Shown here piece by piece: positions 1 through 12,040 of a DNA stretch of 64,000 bases. Below the pieces are notes generated by a model. That model saw only the letters and a list, made by a program, of their open reading frames with translations, ran no database searches and had not been told where the DNA came from. Within the stretch, counting starts at the first letter, position 1. The number at the start of each line of letters is the position of its first letter. A program made the translations under genes and the position numbers. Source of the DNA: Mytilisepta virgata (Eukaryota > Mollusca > Bivalvia > Mytilida > Mytilidae); contig CM051517.1 of assembly GCA_028015205.1 (NCBI GenBank), positions 58,217,455 through 58,281,454 on the forward strand. Direction: 5' to 3'.

Positions 1-46
1 ACAAGCTCATACCATAATATTTGTGGTCATATAAAAACAGTATTAC

Positions 47-236
47 CTCCAACTTAACAGCATAGGAAATCCGACAAGGGAAGTAACTATGGTCAACGTC
101 CTCCAGTTTCTAATAAAATATCCAATCGGAGCAAGTAACATGAGTCCTACAGCCCAGAATCCAACACATCCACAAAAAGTCCTCCATGATGGAATTACAT
201 ATTCTAATGGTAATACAAAGTTAGTAACTAGTACAC
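47..236 (-). CDS. SLC22-like gene, coding exon 3
   Basis: The acceptor ATTTACAG and donor GAG followed by GTAATA give 190 nt in the phase required by exon 2 (G plus GT makes Gly). It encodes about residues 177-238: a helix, then the EYV-IPSWRTF stretch, another helix and FIRNWRTL, as in SLC22 helices 4-6. The open frame extends upstream of the acceptor, but that part has no family resemblance. Confidence 0.82.
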
Positions 237-3200
237 CTGTAAATTGATGAAAATGAAACATTAATTTGGGTGACAAAAAATTACGTACTGTGTATGAACT
301 AATATTCATGAATAACTCAAATATTTCATAAAAAATGAAAGAAAAAAGTATTACCAGTACTCTATCTTTTGTTTTCAATATTCAAAATTAATTATTGTCT
401 TTTTCACTGATGAAATGCCTCAAATATTTCACAAGAGCATATTTTCCATTTTCGATGTTGCTGAATATATGAATGAATTGTTTCAAAATGTTTAAACCAT
501 GTAGACTTTTGGGATATACCAAATTGTTATAGGGCATCGGTGGCCGAGTGGACTAGGTAGTTCGTCATGACTACTAATGATCACTAGCCTGTCAACGCTG
601 GGGTTGTGAGTTCGAATCTCACCTGGGCGGGGTGTGTTCGACTCCGATCTTAATTGACAAGGATTGCCAATTTTCCTACCGAAGGCTGGTGGTTCTCTCC
701 GGGTACTCCGGCTTCCTCCACCAATAAAAACTGGCCGCCACAAAATAGCCGAAATGTGCTGAAAACGGCGTAAAACATTAACTAAACAAACAAAAAAAAC
801 AAATTGTTATTTGAAATGCACAGAATTATAATATTCTCCTGAGATTTTCATGAAGAAATCAGTTTCCAAAGTTTGTGGGACACATACTAATGAGTTTAAC
901 AGAAATATTCCAAATCCCACATAAATTTTGCTAAATTATAAGTTTGTTTGATGATTTTTTTTTTTACAAATTTTGGAGAAGCAATTGTGGCATTATATTT
1001 CATATTACAAAATTCACATAACTTGATGAAATATAAAAATAATTAAAATTCATGTATTTTTTAATTTCCTTTCAAATTATACATCAATATAGTACTTTTT
1101 GTAAATATAATTTTATACTTCATTTTTTATTCTTCTTTTTTTAATTAGCGGATACATACATTTTTTAATCAAAATGGGGGAAATAAATGGAAATTTTTCC
1201 AAAAACATAAGAAAACAAAAACGTTTAAATTGAAGATTATTGTATACAAAGTAAATGGCAGTAAAAAAACAAACACACAAAAAAGCAATTTAAAAAAACC
1301 CTGTTTTTTCTTGCTTAAAACTCCTAGAGGTACATATTTTGCATTTAGACCAAATTTAAGGTATCATTCAAAACCGTAACATCCACCTATATTATTAGGC
1401 ATGTGGAAATTTGTAACAACCATTTCAAAAACAACATAAACATCAAAAAATATTATTCAGACTAAATTTTACTGTACCTCCAACTAATCCACCAATAAAG
1501 AATCTCAATGCAGCAAAAGCCTGCCATGATTGTACAAAGGAGCTGCTAAGCAACAATATCAACATTAAGAAGTATTCTATGTATAATGGTTTTTTCCGTC
1601 CAAATCTATCGGCCAGCTGTCCAGTAATACAAGCACCTAGGAAAACTCCTATCATTTGTATGGTAGTTATATTTGAAGCTATATCCTTCTTGTCACAAAA
1701 TAAATTCCACTGAAAAAATAAAAATTTTATAACTCAAATTTTACATCTTTGGTTGGATAATATAATAAAATATATCAGTACCATGATTTCACAGAAACAG
1801 AATGCATGATTTTTTATTTAAAACCTTCACCTGGCCCCTAAACAATAATGCATACTTGTTCAGCAAAATGCACAGCACACTAAACACCTAAACGTAACAA
1901 ATGAACCAAAATTAAAACAACACAGAAGAATAACAAAGGCTAGAGGCTCCTGACTTGGGACACTGAGGCACAAAAATGTGGCGGGGTAAAATATGTTTTG
2001 TAAGATCTCAACCCTCCCTCTATACTTCTAGCCAATGTGGAATAAACAAAATAAATTGTTTTCTAAATGATGTTTTTTAATGAATTCAAACCATAATTGA
2101 CCACATTAATATTCTGAATACCCTGGATGTTCTGTACATCGTAAGGGAGCAACCATTTTATTTTTATGGGAGGGGGGCATGGGAGTAATCTTAAGTCCTG
2201 CCTTTTTTTTCAGCAAAATTTCGAGACTGCCATTTTATTTCTCGGTATCCTGCCCTTTTACCCCACTACATTTTTCATCCTGCCTTTTTTTCTGATGATT
2301 TTTGGTCCTGCCTTTTTTTTCACTAAATTTTGCATCCTGCCTTTTTTTGAAATTTCTTCCATCCCTCCCCCCCCCCTAAAAATCAAATCATTGTCATAGA
2401 AAACAATCCTTGGTTATTTCCGACAAACTTTGAAAACAGTATATGTAAGCTATTTTCACAGATGCCATACATGAGTTTCAACTTGAGAGGGACATACGTA
2501 CTCAAATCCTGCTTTAAACTAATGGTTCTATTTATCGGCCATCAAAATGAAATATAAATCACGGTAATAATCTACCAGTATTATTGTCTGGATACCTTAA
2601 TGCTGATGATGGATGGATGAACCCTGCCTGTTAGTTAGCTCATAAGGTAACAGTCTGCAGGAAAACAAATCACCCCAATGTCTTTGGTTTGACCATGGTG
2701 GAAATCAAATCTGTAACCTTCTGCACTCGAGGCAAGCATGCTACCACAAGACCACCAAGGCGGTTCAATACAGATGAAGTCTGAACACTAGTCAAACTAT
2801 GTTGATATATTAAAGTGCTTAACACATCAAAATAATAATCCATGTACCAAAATAAATACTTGTTTGTTTTCTAGAAGCTACAAGCCTACCACATTTAGTT
2901 TTTTATTTTGCCCAAAACTTACCCTTATTAGATAAATTTTAAGTCACAAGTCATATTTTGTGAAGTATGTCATCTTAAATATACATAGAGAATTCAGTCA
3001 ACACAATATAATTAAATGATCTGATTTATGGTGAAAGCAAATACATTGTAAAATGAAACGCAGCAATCGGAGATTGCACATCCCCCCGCTCCCAGCAAAG
3101 TCGGAATGCACAAAGTCTGAACCCCTCATAATTTCAAATTGCATAAATAGAGAAAAAGTTTGACACTGATCTTTGGATATCAAGAAACAACACAGAAATA

Positions 3201-4939
3201 TGAAATTGGACTTCTACTGCTCGGACAAAGTCGAATGCAAAAGTTTTAAGATGGATAAAATTGAAATGGCCTACATCAAATGAATGTAAGTCTTAACTTG
3301 TCATGTCCATTAAATATATATATTGTTTAGGGGTGGGGATCTCAACTGTTTTTGAGATAACTTGTAATTTTGTAAATGAGGGGGGTGGGGCCGACCCCCG
3401 GGGATGACCATTCAACTGGTCTTGTCATGCCCACTAAGAATATATATGGTTTAGGGGTGGGGATCTCAACTGTTTTTGAGATAACTTGTAATTTTGTAAA
3501 TGAGGGGGGTGGGGCCGACCCCCGGGGATGACCATTCAACTGGTCTTGTCATGCCCACTAAGAATATATATGGTTTAGGGGTGGGGATCTCAACTGTTTT
3601 TGAGATAACTTGTAATTTTGTAAATGAGGGGGGTGGGGCCGACCCCCCGGGGATGACCATTCAACTGGTCTTGTCATGCCCACTAAGAATATATATGGTT
3701 TAGGGGTGGGGATCTCAACTGTTTTAGAGATAACTTGTAATTTTCTAAATTAGGGGGGTGGGGCCGACCCCCGGGGATGACCATTAAACTTGTCTTGTCA
3801 TGCCCACTAAGAATATATATGGTTTAGGGGTGGGGATCTTAACTGTTTTTGAGATATCTTGTAATTTTCCAAATGAGGGGGGTGGGACTGACCCCCGGGG
3901 GTGACCATGTAACTCGTCTTTAAATGTGGAATAAAAATATATATGGTTAAGGGGTGGGGATATGAACTGATCTTACCATATTTTGAGATTTTACATATTA
4001 GGGTGTAGCCCCACCCCCCGGGCAAAAATCAAAATTCCGAAACCTTTGGCACAGACAACTCTTCAAGTGTTACTAGTGTACCTAATTTCATGTTTCTATC
4101 TTCTACGGTGTAGGAGGAGTTCTTGGACAATCGTTTTTAGACATTTTTTAACTCCTTAGGGCATTGCCCCTAGGGGCGGGACCAAAATTTTGATACCCTC
4201 TTTCAACTTGGGAAAGGCAATATAAGTAGTGATATAAGTTCCAATATCCTAGCTTTAACACTTTTGGAGATATCTCCATTTATTGGATATCGCGAAATTC
4301 GTTTTTCGCTCATAATTTGGCCCCAAGGGGTCGAATTCCAATTTTAAGAGGTCTATTCCCTAGTGGGTCATATACTCTTCCATGATGCCAAATTTCAAGT
4401 TTCTATCTTTTACCGTTTCAGAGATATGCCTTGCCACTACAGACGTACGTACGTACGGACGGACTGTATTACATGATCCCCCCGCTTTCGCTAAGCGGGG
4501 GGATAATGAAAGCTGTATCAGGCAAAATTGACTAAACATATGTATCAAATGTCCAACTGAAATATCTAAAAACATAACAGAGCCATTCCTATTTTATGTA
4601 TTCCTTATTCTCCTTTTTTAGTGACTTAAATTTAAATGAACAAACCTCTGATATGATTGATGTAAAATCTCCTGAAATCGCAATCTTTGAACACATTTTG
4701 CCGTCACTTCCACATGTATTCACAGTATAATTACAAGAATTGTTACTGGTGTTATTAGCACAATTATCATAACAAATCCAGTCGGGCTTTGCATTGATCA
4801 AAATTGGCAACAACATGGCCCATGCTGTAGGGGTTTCGAACATACTCACAACAATAAATACTCTGAACTGATATGGTCCAAAATGTCGCAACGGTCCGGA
4901 TGACCCAAGCTTTTTCAACACTTTTTCGTATTCAGACAT
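47..4939 (-). CDS. SLC22-like organic ion transporter, 5' part of gene (three coding exons; continues past the left edge)
   Basis: Three minus-strand exons join in phase: 4646-4939, 1478-1709 and 47-236 (about 238 residues so far). The protein opens with a short cytoplasmic N-terminus and a first hydrophobic helix (about residues 22-46). A Cys- and Asn-rich extracellular loop with several N-x-S/T sites follows, then a segment reading SEWNLFCDKK across the first junction. It then shows the MFS loop motif GQLADRFGRKKP and further helices ending in the YFIRNWRTL region. This order is that of SLC22 organic cation/anion transporters, which are 12-helix plasma-membrane facilitators; the later helices must lie left of position 47. 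Substrate cannot be deduced. The ATG at 4939 is chosen because it follows a splice acceptor by 4 nt and opens a normal SLC22 N-terminus. Confidence in the family is high; the exact member is unknown. Confidence 0.85.
531..799 (+). mobile_element. tRNA-derived SINE in SLC22 intron 2, with target-site duplication
   Basis: A tRNA-like head (about 533-630) carries a box A-like TGGCCGAGTGG at 541 and a box B-like GAGTTCGAATCTC near 608. A conserved middle (TCCGGGTACTCCGGCTTCC, about 696-714) and an A-rich tail of ACAAACAAA type follow. It is bounded by an 11-bp direct repeat CAAATTGTTAT at 520-530 and 800-810, the mark of LINE-assisted retroposition. A diverged relative of the flanking DNA at 63545-63815 lacks the insertion. 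The same family recurs at 35305-35568 and 44407-44500. Confidence 0.9.
1478..1709 (-). CDS. SLC22-like gene, coding exon 2
   Basis: The acceptor TTTTTTCAG precedes TGG AAT; the donor is GGAG followed by GTACAG, phase 1. It encodes residues 99-176. It completes the conserved SEW motif and carries the MFS signature GQLADRFGRKKP between helices 2 and 3. It then encodes hydrophobic helix 3 and the start of helix 4 (ALRFFIGGLVGG). Confidence 0.85.
2166..2390 (+). repeat. Degenerate short tandem repeat, TCCTGCCTTTTTTT units
   Basis: A T-rich stretch in SLC22 intron 1 in which TCCTGCC followed by a T-run recurs four or more times at roughly 35-50 bp spacing, ending in a C-run. The open frame it creates (Phe/Pro-rich) is a composition artefact. 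Confidence 0.5.
2590..2768 (-). mobile_element. Possible second tRNA-headed SINE family (minus strand)
   Basis: Read on the minus strand from about 2768, the sequence starts with a tRNA-like head: GGTCTTGTGGTAGCATGC resembles a box A region. GGTTACAGATTTGATTTCC about 25 nt later resembles a weak box B. A non-coding body follows. No clear target duplication was found, and the 3' limit is uncertain. Confidence 0.4.
3330..3990 (+). repeat. 124-bp tandem array inside hairpin-ended element, copy 1
   Basis: Starts of GGGGTGGGGAT recur at 3330, 3454, 3578, 3703, 3827 and 3951, spacing 124-125 bp. That gives five full units and a diverged last one. The units generate overlapping spurious frames on both strands because 124 is not a multiple of 3. 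Confidence 0.92.
4473..4504. repeat. Terminal hairpin of element copy 1
   Basis: Perfect 12-bp stem with loop TCGCT, marking the right end of the element just after the ACGT/ACGG tract. The same hairpin occurs at 13471-13500 in copy 2. Confidence 0.85.
4646..4939 (-). CDS. SLC22-like gene, coding exon 1
   Basis: This exon encodes 98 residues: N-terminus, transmembrane helix 1 and the extracellular loop with Cys residues and clustered N-x-S/T sequons. It ends in phase 0 at GAG with donor GTTTGT. An acceptor (TTTTGCAG) lies just upstream of the ATG, so the exon begins near 4943. At least one untranslated exon must lie further right; I could not place it. Confidence 0.82.
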
Positions 4940-5482
4940 GATTCTGCAAAACAAATATATGACATCAAAGAAGGGAGATGGCAAATCAATTCTGGATAAA
5001 AATTCCTTACATATATGTGGTAAAATTTTAAGCAAATGAAGTCAACTTAAGCTTTTTACAAACATGAAATTGAAATGATATGTTGTTGGGGCATGCCGAT
5101 TTATTAATTCTTTTGTTGAGATGACCTGATTGAACGTCACGACAGGTGCCGTATATGGATCAGGAACTGCCTACCCTTCCGGAGCACCTGAGTTTACTCC
5201 TGGTTTTTATAGGAGTCGTTTTGTTCATTTTTTTTTAGTTTTCAGTGTTTTTTTGTTGTGCTTGTAGTTGTTCATTTGTCTAATGGATTGAATTTTTTGG
5301 TTTGCTCCTTAGGTATATTTGTCCTCTTTATAAAAGCCATATGACAAGTTATAGTTTTATAAGCTTGATTTATTCAAAGTATTAGAAACATTTAACATTT
5401 TGGTGCAAATTTGGTTTGTATTTATTAGCTGTTCTTACATTGAGAAATTAAACTTCCTTTTAAACTCAGTAAAATAAACCAG

Positions 5483-7360
5483 AGGCTCCATGGAGCCTGA
5501 ATCGCTCACCTGGATTTTAGGTGACCACAACTGACAAAGCCCGCTTCTAGATAAGATCTGTAAGGAATTGTTCTACAGTGCCCAGCACTTCTAGAAAAGG
5601 TATGAAACATAACTTCTGTAGCAGACATTTATCAAAGGATCTTCATGCAACAAAAAATTTCAATTGGCTTAGTGTTATCTGACAAGACCTTTCTAAAAAT
5701 TTACCAATAGTGTCCAATGTAAAACTAATATGGCTGTGGCGACCATCTTGAATTTCAGATCGGCATAAAAACCATAACTATTGTAGAGGTTCATCCAATG
5801 CTCGTTCCTACATAAAAAAATTTCAATTGGCTTGGTAGTGTCTGACAAGAAGACTTTTGTACAAATTTCCCATAGCGTTCAATGTTAAACTAAGTCCGGT
5901 TGTTGCAACCATCTTGAATTTCTGATCGGCACAAAAGGTTCATCCAATGCTTGTTCATACACAAAAATATTTCAATTGGCTTTGTAGCTTCTGACAAAAA
6001 GACCTTTATACAAATTTTCCCATAGGGTCCAATGTTAAACTTAGTCCGGCTGTAGGTGACCATCTTGAATTTCTGATCGGCACAAAAATCATATATTTTG
6101 TAGAGATTTATCCACGGATCATTCATGCAACAAATTAATTCAATTGGCTCAGTAGTTTCTGACAAGAAGAGCTTTGAAGACAAGTCCAATCTGAATAAAT
6201 TATCTGCCCCTGGTAGCCATGTTGAAAATCCAATCAGAACAAAAAAACATACAATTAACATTCCTGCCAAGTTTGGTTCAATTGTGACTGGTGGTTTCAG
6301 AGAAGATGAAATTGTGAAATGTGGACAGATGACGGATGGACATCTGCATATGAGGATCAACAAGTTTCATATGTACATTTATGTAACAAACCATGTCAGA
6401 GGAGTTGCACGACAAGGTGTCTACCATACGATGCCAAAAATGTTTAAAAAAAAACTCAATGGACCAGAACATCCTACCGACATGCACATCTGTACAGTAG
6501 GATCTAATAATGCTCCAAGTTTCATATGTACATATATATAACAACTGCATTAATTTTGGTTCGTATTATCCCAGATGACCATCTTTGGACCATTGCTGTA
6601 AAGTTTGGTTCTAATTGGCTCAATGAATTTTCCAACTGAGTCCTTTGTCAATCTAAGTATGGCTATGGCAGCCATATTTGTCGACAGTCCTGGTCATTGG
6701 ACACAGATATGAAAGAGGACTATCTAAGGACCATTACTGCCAAGTTTGGTTCTAATTGGCTCAGTGGACTAAAGATTCTTAAATGAATTTTCCCACAGAG
6801 TCCTTTGTCAACCTAAGTTGTGCTGTGGCACCCATTTTTGTTGACAGTTTGTGTCTTCAAACACACTTCTAAAAGAGAACCATCTAAGGACCATTGCTGG
6901 CAAGTTTGGTTCCAAATGGCATAAGTGGTTTCAGACTAGAATACTTTTCAATGATTTTTCCAACAGGTTTCTATGTTAAACTAACTGTTAAGTCTGTCTG
7001 TGCACCGATCTTAATTGGAAGTCCCAGTAAATTATCAGACATGAAAATTGACCCTGCAGTTTCACAGAAGAAAATTTTTAAAATTTGTGCCTTTTTTTTC
7101 TATTTTAGTAACAGCAACCACATTGGTTGGAAGTCCAAAACATTGGACACATTTTGGAAGGGGGCTGCCAAAGGATCATTCCACCAAAGTATGGTCCCAA
7201 GTGGTTTAGAGGAGTTGTAATGACAGGGTGTATATTGTACAATGTAAAATATTTTCAAGTCCAAAGGCCCATAACTCAGGAAAAACTCAATGGACTGGAT
7301 AATCTTTTCTCCAATTCTTGTAATGTTCTAGCTTTTCCGGAACGGTTGTGTAAATAAATT
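5483..7360 (+). repeat. Degenerate repeat block with 16-bp palindrome at its left end
   Basis: The perfect palindrome AGGCTCCATGGAGCCT (5483-5498) is followed by ATCGCTCACCT. Diverged units of about 150-170 bp then recur, with CAATTGGCT near 5661, 5824, 5972 and 6141. A second unit type with GGACCATT recurs near 6590, 6728 and 6888. The frames at 6125-6541 and 6894-7357 lie inside these repeats and look non-coding. The right limit is approximate. Confidence 0.6.
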
Positions 7361-7364
7361 TATC

Positions 7365-8997
7365 CCACGTGCGTTTTATTTTTTTTCTAGCGTTTTGATT
7401 GGCTGTTATGAATTGCCAGTACTACTTTTAATTAAACTGTAATTACAAATGTAATGTCACAATTATTACTTTTCTATTTACCATACTTATATTATAAATA
7501 TTCAAATTACAAGATAGTTATTTTATCTGCTACAAATTGTCAATTCAAAGACAAATCCCTCTATTCACTTCTGAAGTTAAGAAATTCTCTAAAATCGGCC
7601 CTAAGGTATTTCAAGTCATACTGATCAAAATGAGGTCGAAAGAAGACTTATTACAGATTTAATATTCAAAGACGGAGGATTAGTCGATGTCGACGACACA
7701 TATGACTTTTCGAGAATTTCAGCTGACATTACAGCTGTGACACAAAGTAAAGTGTTCAACAAATATTTTACATAACATTTGAAACCGAGAATTCACACTT
7801 ATGTGACAGGCCCAAGATGAGAGGTTAAGGGGAATCATAAATTATGGACAAACAACAACTCAGAATCCATAAATAATGTGATAAAGATGACAGTTAACTG
7901 GAGACCACAAACCGTACAAGATCTTGTACAGAAAATGAATGATATTGTGAATTTACAATTCTTGGACTTAAGACGTGCACTTCATGGTGGTAGGAATTAT
8001 CGTATAGTTCCAAGTTATGTGAAGTACATTATCCCCCAGTTCGCGATTGCTCTGACGTCTGACAGCCTTTTTTGTGATATGCTGGGGCCAAAGAAGAAGT
8101 CGACATCAGAAACAATTGTGTCTTCAGATGGTAAATTCGAAAAACCAAACAAGGCAAGAAAGATCGCCACCAAGCCAGGTCAACGGAAATGTGGGAGAAA
8201 TGAAAGGACAGTTCCAAAGAAATGAACATTAACATTAATGCTTAGACACATATATGTAATGTTTTTTCTAGGCGAAGCACGCACCCGGTACTCACCCCAT
8301 TTTTAACACCAATAGAACAGTTACATAAATTTCTTTAGATCGTGTCATCGAAAATTAGATTTGAGTGTTTGCTCTTTTTCTTTAGAACTATGTCAAAATT
8401 TATAATCAAATTTTTAAATATCTATCAAGAATTCCTTGCTTAAGAAATATTTTGAAATGCTACATGATTCCCTAGGTGAGTCCCGTATTGAGCTCACTAA
8501 AATGACGATAATCATAGTGCTTGTCTGTATATAATGTATCATATGTATAATTTTATATCGTTTATTGTTTATATTGTGTATTCCTTACAAAAAATGTGTA
8601 TGTGTATGTGATATAGCAAAATTTTCAAATTAATCAGTGTTATAAAGGTTTGTTCAGGGACGGGCAATGTGGGATTAAAATTTCAGAAACATTTTAACAA
8701 ATTCAAAAGCAATCGTTGAAACCAATTTGAATGCAGTGTATATTTTGTCTATTTAAGACCCACCAGTAGTGCACAAGATGGGTCAAGATATAAGCCAAAA
8801 CAAAGAAGCAAAATTGTTTTAGAACATGTATTAAACAAATTCCCTTTTCCAGATATGTTATTTATTTATGTTCTTAAAATTTAAAATTCCAGAGATGATT
8901 CCCATATTGCACTCGTTGCAATGGCAACCTGGTCATTTCTTTATTGTATACTCATTGTTTTATGCATTTTATTAGAGTTTTAAGCAATACATTTTAC
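7365..8997. other. Unassigned stretch with a possible decayed coding remnant
   Basis: Mostly AT-rich and without recognisable features. A plus-strand frame at 7878-8225 (115 codons, Lys/Arg-rich C-terminus) and shorter open pieces at about 7540-7775 have near-normal amino-acid composition. They are broken by stops and match no family I recognise. It could be a degenerate retroelement or retrocopy. Confidence 0.25.
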
Positions 8998-9566
8998 TAG
9001 GTGAAAACCTGGGCCTTGTGCAGGGTAGGAGTCTAGGTTAAACCTTTGAGGGAATGAATAATTATAAATTGTACTCACAGACTAGGTTAAAACCCCGGGC
9101 CTTGTACAGGGTTGGAGCCTTGATTTAACCTTTGAGTGAATGAATAATTATAAATTTTACTCGTGGACTAAGTGCTGGAAAACCCCGGGCCTTGTGCAGG
9201 GTTGAAGTCTAGGTTAAACCTTTAAGGGAATGAATAATTATAAATTTTGCTCGCGGACTAGGTGAAAACCCCGGGCCTTGTGCAGGGTTGCAGTCTATGT
9301 TAAACCTTTGAGGGAATGAATAATTATAAATTTTGCTCACTGACTAGGTGAAAACCCCGGGCCTCATGCTGGGTTGGAGTCTAGGTTAAACCTTTGCGAG
9401 AATGAATAATTAAAAATTTTACTCGTGGACTAGGTGCCGGAAAACCCCGGGCCTTGTGCAGGGTTGAAGTCTAGGTTAAGCCTTTGAGGGAAAGAATAAT
9501 TATAAAATTTACTCGCGGACTAGGTGAAAACCCTGGGCCTTGTGCAGGGTTTGAATCTAGGTTAAA
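8998..9566 (+). repeat. 86/90-bp tandem array
   Basis: Seven units, marked by GGGCCTTGTGCAGGG or variants at 9011, 9097, 9187, 9273, 9359, 9449 and 9535. Spacing is 86, 90, 86, 86, 90 and 86. The longer units carry an insert (TGCCGGAAAA-type) before the core. Each unit ends in GAATGAATAATTATAAATTTT. Confidence 0.9.
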
Positions 9567-11232
9567 AAAAAATGCTTTTAAAAAGGGGGAAGGGAAAAAA
9601 CCCCCACATGAGCTCTAGATTCTATATGACGTGGCGTGGGGGCTTAATCCATTTTATGAAAGCAGCTTCATATTTTGGTACCAACAGAGCTAGGGGACTA
9701 CCATTTGATTCTAAGGGTGGAAGATGGGGAGGGGGGGGGGGGGGGTAGATTTTGTGAAATAGTTATGCAGCCCTGGATTTTTTTTGGAAATAATTATATC
9801 CTGGCCTCTAGATTCTATATGAGAAAATAAAAGAATATTACCCTTTAGCTGTTGAAAATAAATTTTCTAACACGAAGTTTTTGAAAATAAATATTTTGGT
9901 CTGACCAAAAGTGCCACCTCCTTTCAATGTTCAATGGTCGTCCCCAAGATACAGGTCTATATATTTTATTATATTCTAATTATCCCCCTTTTATAACAAA
10001 TTTACACAGTCAAATAATATTACATTAAAACTTTTCTTTATCCTGATACAAATTTATTTTTACAAAACTAATATGTTAAAAATATATATTTATACCAAAA
10101 AAAAAAAGATTATTGAATCGTATATTTAAAATATTTTCATTGACATAAGCGCCATAATGGTTTTCTGCTTATTTCATGTATTAAAGGTTCACTAAAGAAA
10201 ATTTTATGCAAAAAAGGTGAAAATTTGGTCAATAACATACTATTTTTTAATAATATGACGATAAAAAGCCTAAAAATGATTTTTAAAGGTAGCATTGGGT
10301 AGAATTGGGTGGTATGGGGTGTCATTGGGTAAAAAGTCATGCCCAATATTTTTAATTTTTTCATAATTTCTTTTTTTACTGATAATTTGAAATAAAAATA
10401 ATAATAGATACATCATTTTCTGCACATCATGTGAAAAATAATTATTACACATATATTGATATAATCCAAGTGTAAAACGTAAGTAACTAATTAAAGTTTA
10501 TATATATATAACAATCAAGCGGTTATGTCATCAAACTGGACTTTGAACTTTCTTTAAACAATAAAGAATAATAATATTTAAATTAAAACATTCTTTTACT
10601 TCTTAAAATGTAATTGGTAGTACATTATATAAAATTATATACCACCGTTCTGTGGGATTTGATTATATGTTCACGATCTCGAAATAAAGTAAGAATGCTG
10701 AAACGTGTGTCTTTCACATTTCTAGTGATTGTGAAATGTTGACAAAATAGGTTCTTCAATGTTAAATAAATTCTTACTTTTTGACGACAAAGCATTATTC
10801 CTCCTTTTATCAATAAACGCTCTAGCGACTTAGGAACAGTTCCCTGTTCAATTTTCCGGTTTCAACTTCCATTGAAACTTTTTACCAGAAAGTGTGCGAA
10901 ATTAATAATAACGATTACTAGCCGGAGTAGTTAAGATATTTTTACCGGAAATATTTTTTAAGAATGTTTAGTCAAATTATGTCTGCTCAATATCTAAAAC
11001 CAAGAATGTTCTAGAATACGTTGTTAATCATAGAATTGGATATTTTTAAACGAAACATAAAAGGGCTACTTCCCAGTATTAAATTGGTTTAATACTAATG
11101 TGCCAATTTAAACTACGAATTAAAGGATTGATTATAAATTTTATTAATTAATTTATTGGTCTACTAAGTATGGTTACAACTCTCTAAACACTTCAAAGTG
11201 TCTTTTTTGTAAAAAAGCCCAGTGGCTTTCGA
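9567..11232. other. Low-complexity intergenic DNA
   Basis: No gene seen. It contains a 15-base G run at 9731-9745, a repeated CTCTAGATTCTATATGA (about 9611 and 9807) and AT-rich sequence. The short minus-strand frames at 10137-10813 show no recognisable protein. Confidence 0.5.
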
Positions 11233-11301
11233 GACGCGACGGCCATACTTCCACGTCGTCCATAGGACATATCGGCCATACATTGAAAAGACGTATCGGC
11301 C
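11233..11301 (+). repeat. Left terminal inverted repeat of the 11.2-13.8 kb element
   Basis: Pairs with 13740-13807. Similarity stops at GACGC on the outside, which sets the outer limit. Confidence 0.75.
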
Positions 11302-11883
11302 CTATTTTAAATATTTATTCCATTGTTGTAATAACATAAAATATAATAATACAACAAGTATCATTTCATAGTTGTAACATAAATATGATTTTGTAGTATT
11401 TATTATGTACAAGTTTGCCGGTTGAAAGAGATATAAATATGATTTTGTTGTAGTTTGCCGGTTTGAAAGAGATATAAGAAATAAAGATAATATTTTTGTT
11501 TTGTATTTTATTTTTTCCGGTTTGAAAGAGTCAGATCTAGACTATATATTTATTTTTACTTCTGTACATCTGCTGTAGTTTTATATTTCTGTTTTGCAGA
11601 ACATCATTCGAAGAAAGAGACTCCGTACTGTAGAATTTAACAATTACATAAAAGGCACACCAAACGAACTGCTAATACCAAGATGGAATGTGCACCACTG
11701 AATTGAACATCTTTTTACTAAATATATAAGAAATAAAGATAATATTTTTGTTTTATATTCTATTTATTTGCTGGCCACAATGCACACAAGGGTATGACAT
11801 AATGAACAGCAATTTTCACAATGATTGCAATTGAAATTTCTGGTTACTTTTATGCTGCAAGGTCGGTACTTCAAAAAGACTGC

Positions 11884-12040
11884 TCAAACAGCTTGTATTG
11901 TTACAAGAATTTCACTACTCAATGTATGTTTGTATCCACTTGAACTCAGCTTGGGTGCTGTTGTTTTTATTACAGTGATCTCGTTTTGTATTTCCTTTAC
12001 AATTTCTTGACAAAAGCAATTAACAATCTTCTTAAATTTG
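11884..12040 (-). other. Possible coding remnant inside the inverted-repeat element
   Basis: On the minus strand, about 51 codons from the edge of the nested element run open to a TGA. Composition is protein-like (KKIVNCFCQEIVKEIQNEIT at its start). I recognise no family. It may be residual coding sequence of the host element or chance. Confidence 0.15.

Larger units (their letters stand above)
3053..4506 (+). mobile_element. Hairpin-ended non-autonomous element, copy 1 (pearl/Helentron-like)
   Basis: It begins ATGAAACGCAGCAATCGGAG and carries an ATCCCCCCGCT motif near its left end. A 124-bp tandem array (about 3330-3990) is followed by a unique part and an (ACGT)n/(ACGG)n tract at about 4441-4464. 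It ends with a perfect 12-bp stem (ATCCCCCCGCTT / AAGCGGGGGGAT, 5-nt loop). The left motif matches the first half of the hairpin, as a subterminal inverted repeat would. This architecture is that of bivalve pearl elements and Helentron-associated non-autonomous elements (family knowledge; assignment inferred). No Rep/helicase ORF is present. A near-identical copy lies at 12041-13502. Confidence 0.8.

Noticed and set aside
541..630. Possible functional tRNA gene (box A and B)
   Set aside because: The head does not fold into a proper tRNA, is over-long, and is followed by a SINE body with target duplications.
492..743. 83-codon minus-strand frame
   Set aside because: It lies within the tRNA-derived SINE.
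3342..4025. Overlapping frames encoding GGSAPPPSFTK-like repeats on both strands (also 12330-13013)
   Set aside because: They are translations of the 124-bp tandem array inside a mobile element; frame shifts at every unit and both strands are open by composition.
6125..7357. Several 76-138-codon frames
   Set aside because: They run through diverged tandem units, share no protein family and are open on both strands.
8998..9566. CRISPR-like regular repeat
   Set aside because: The whole unit is repeated without unique spacers, in a eukaryotic genome; it is a tandem satellite.
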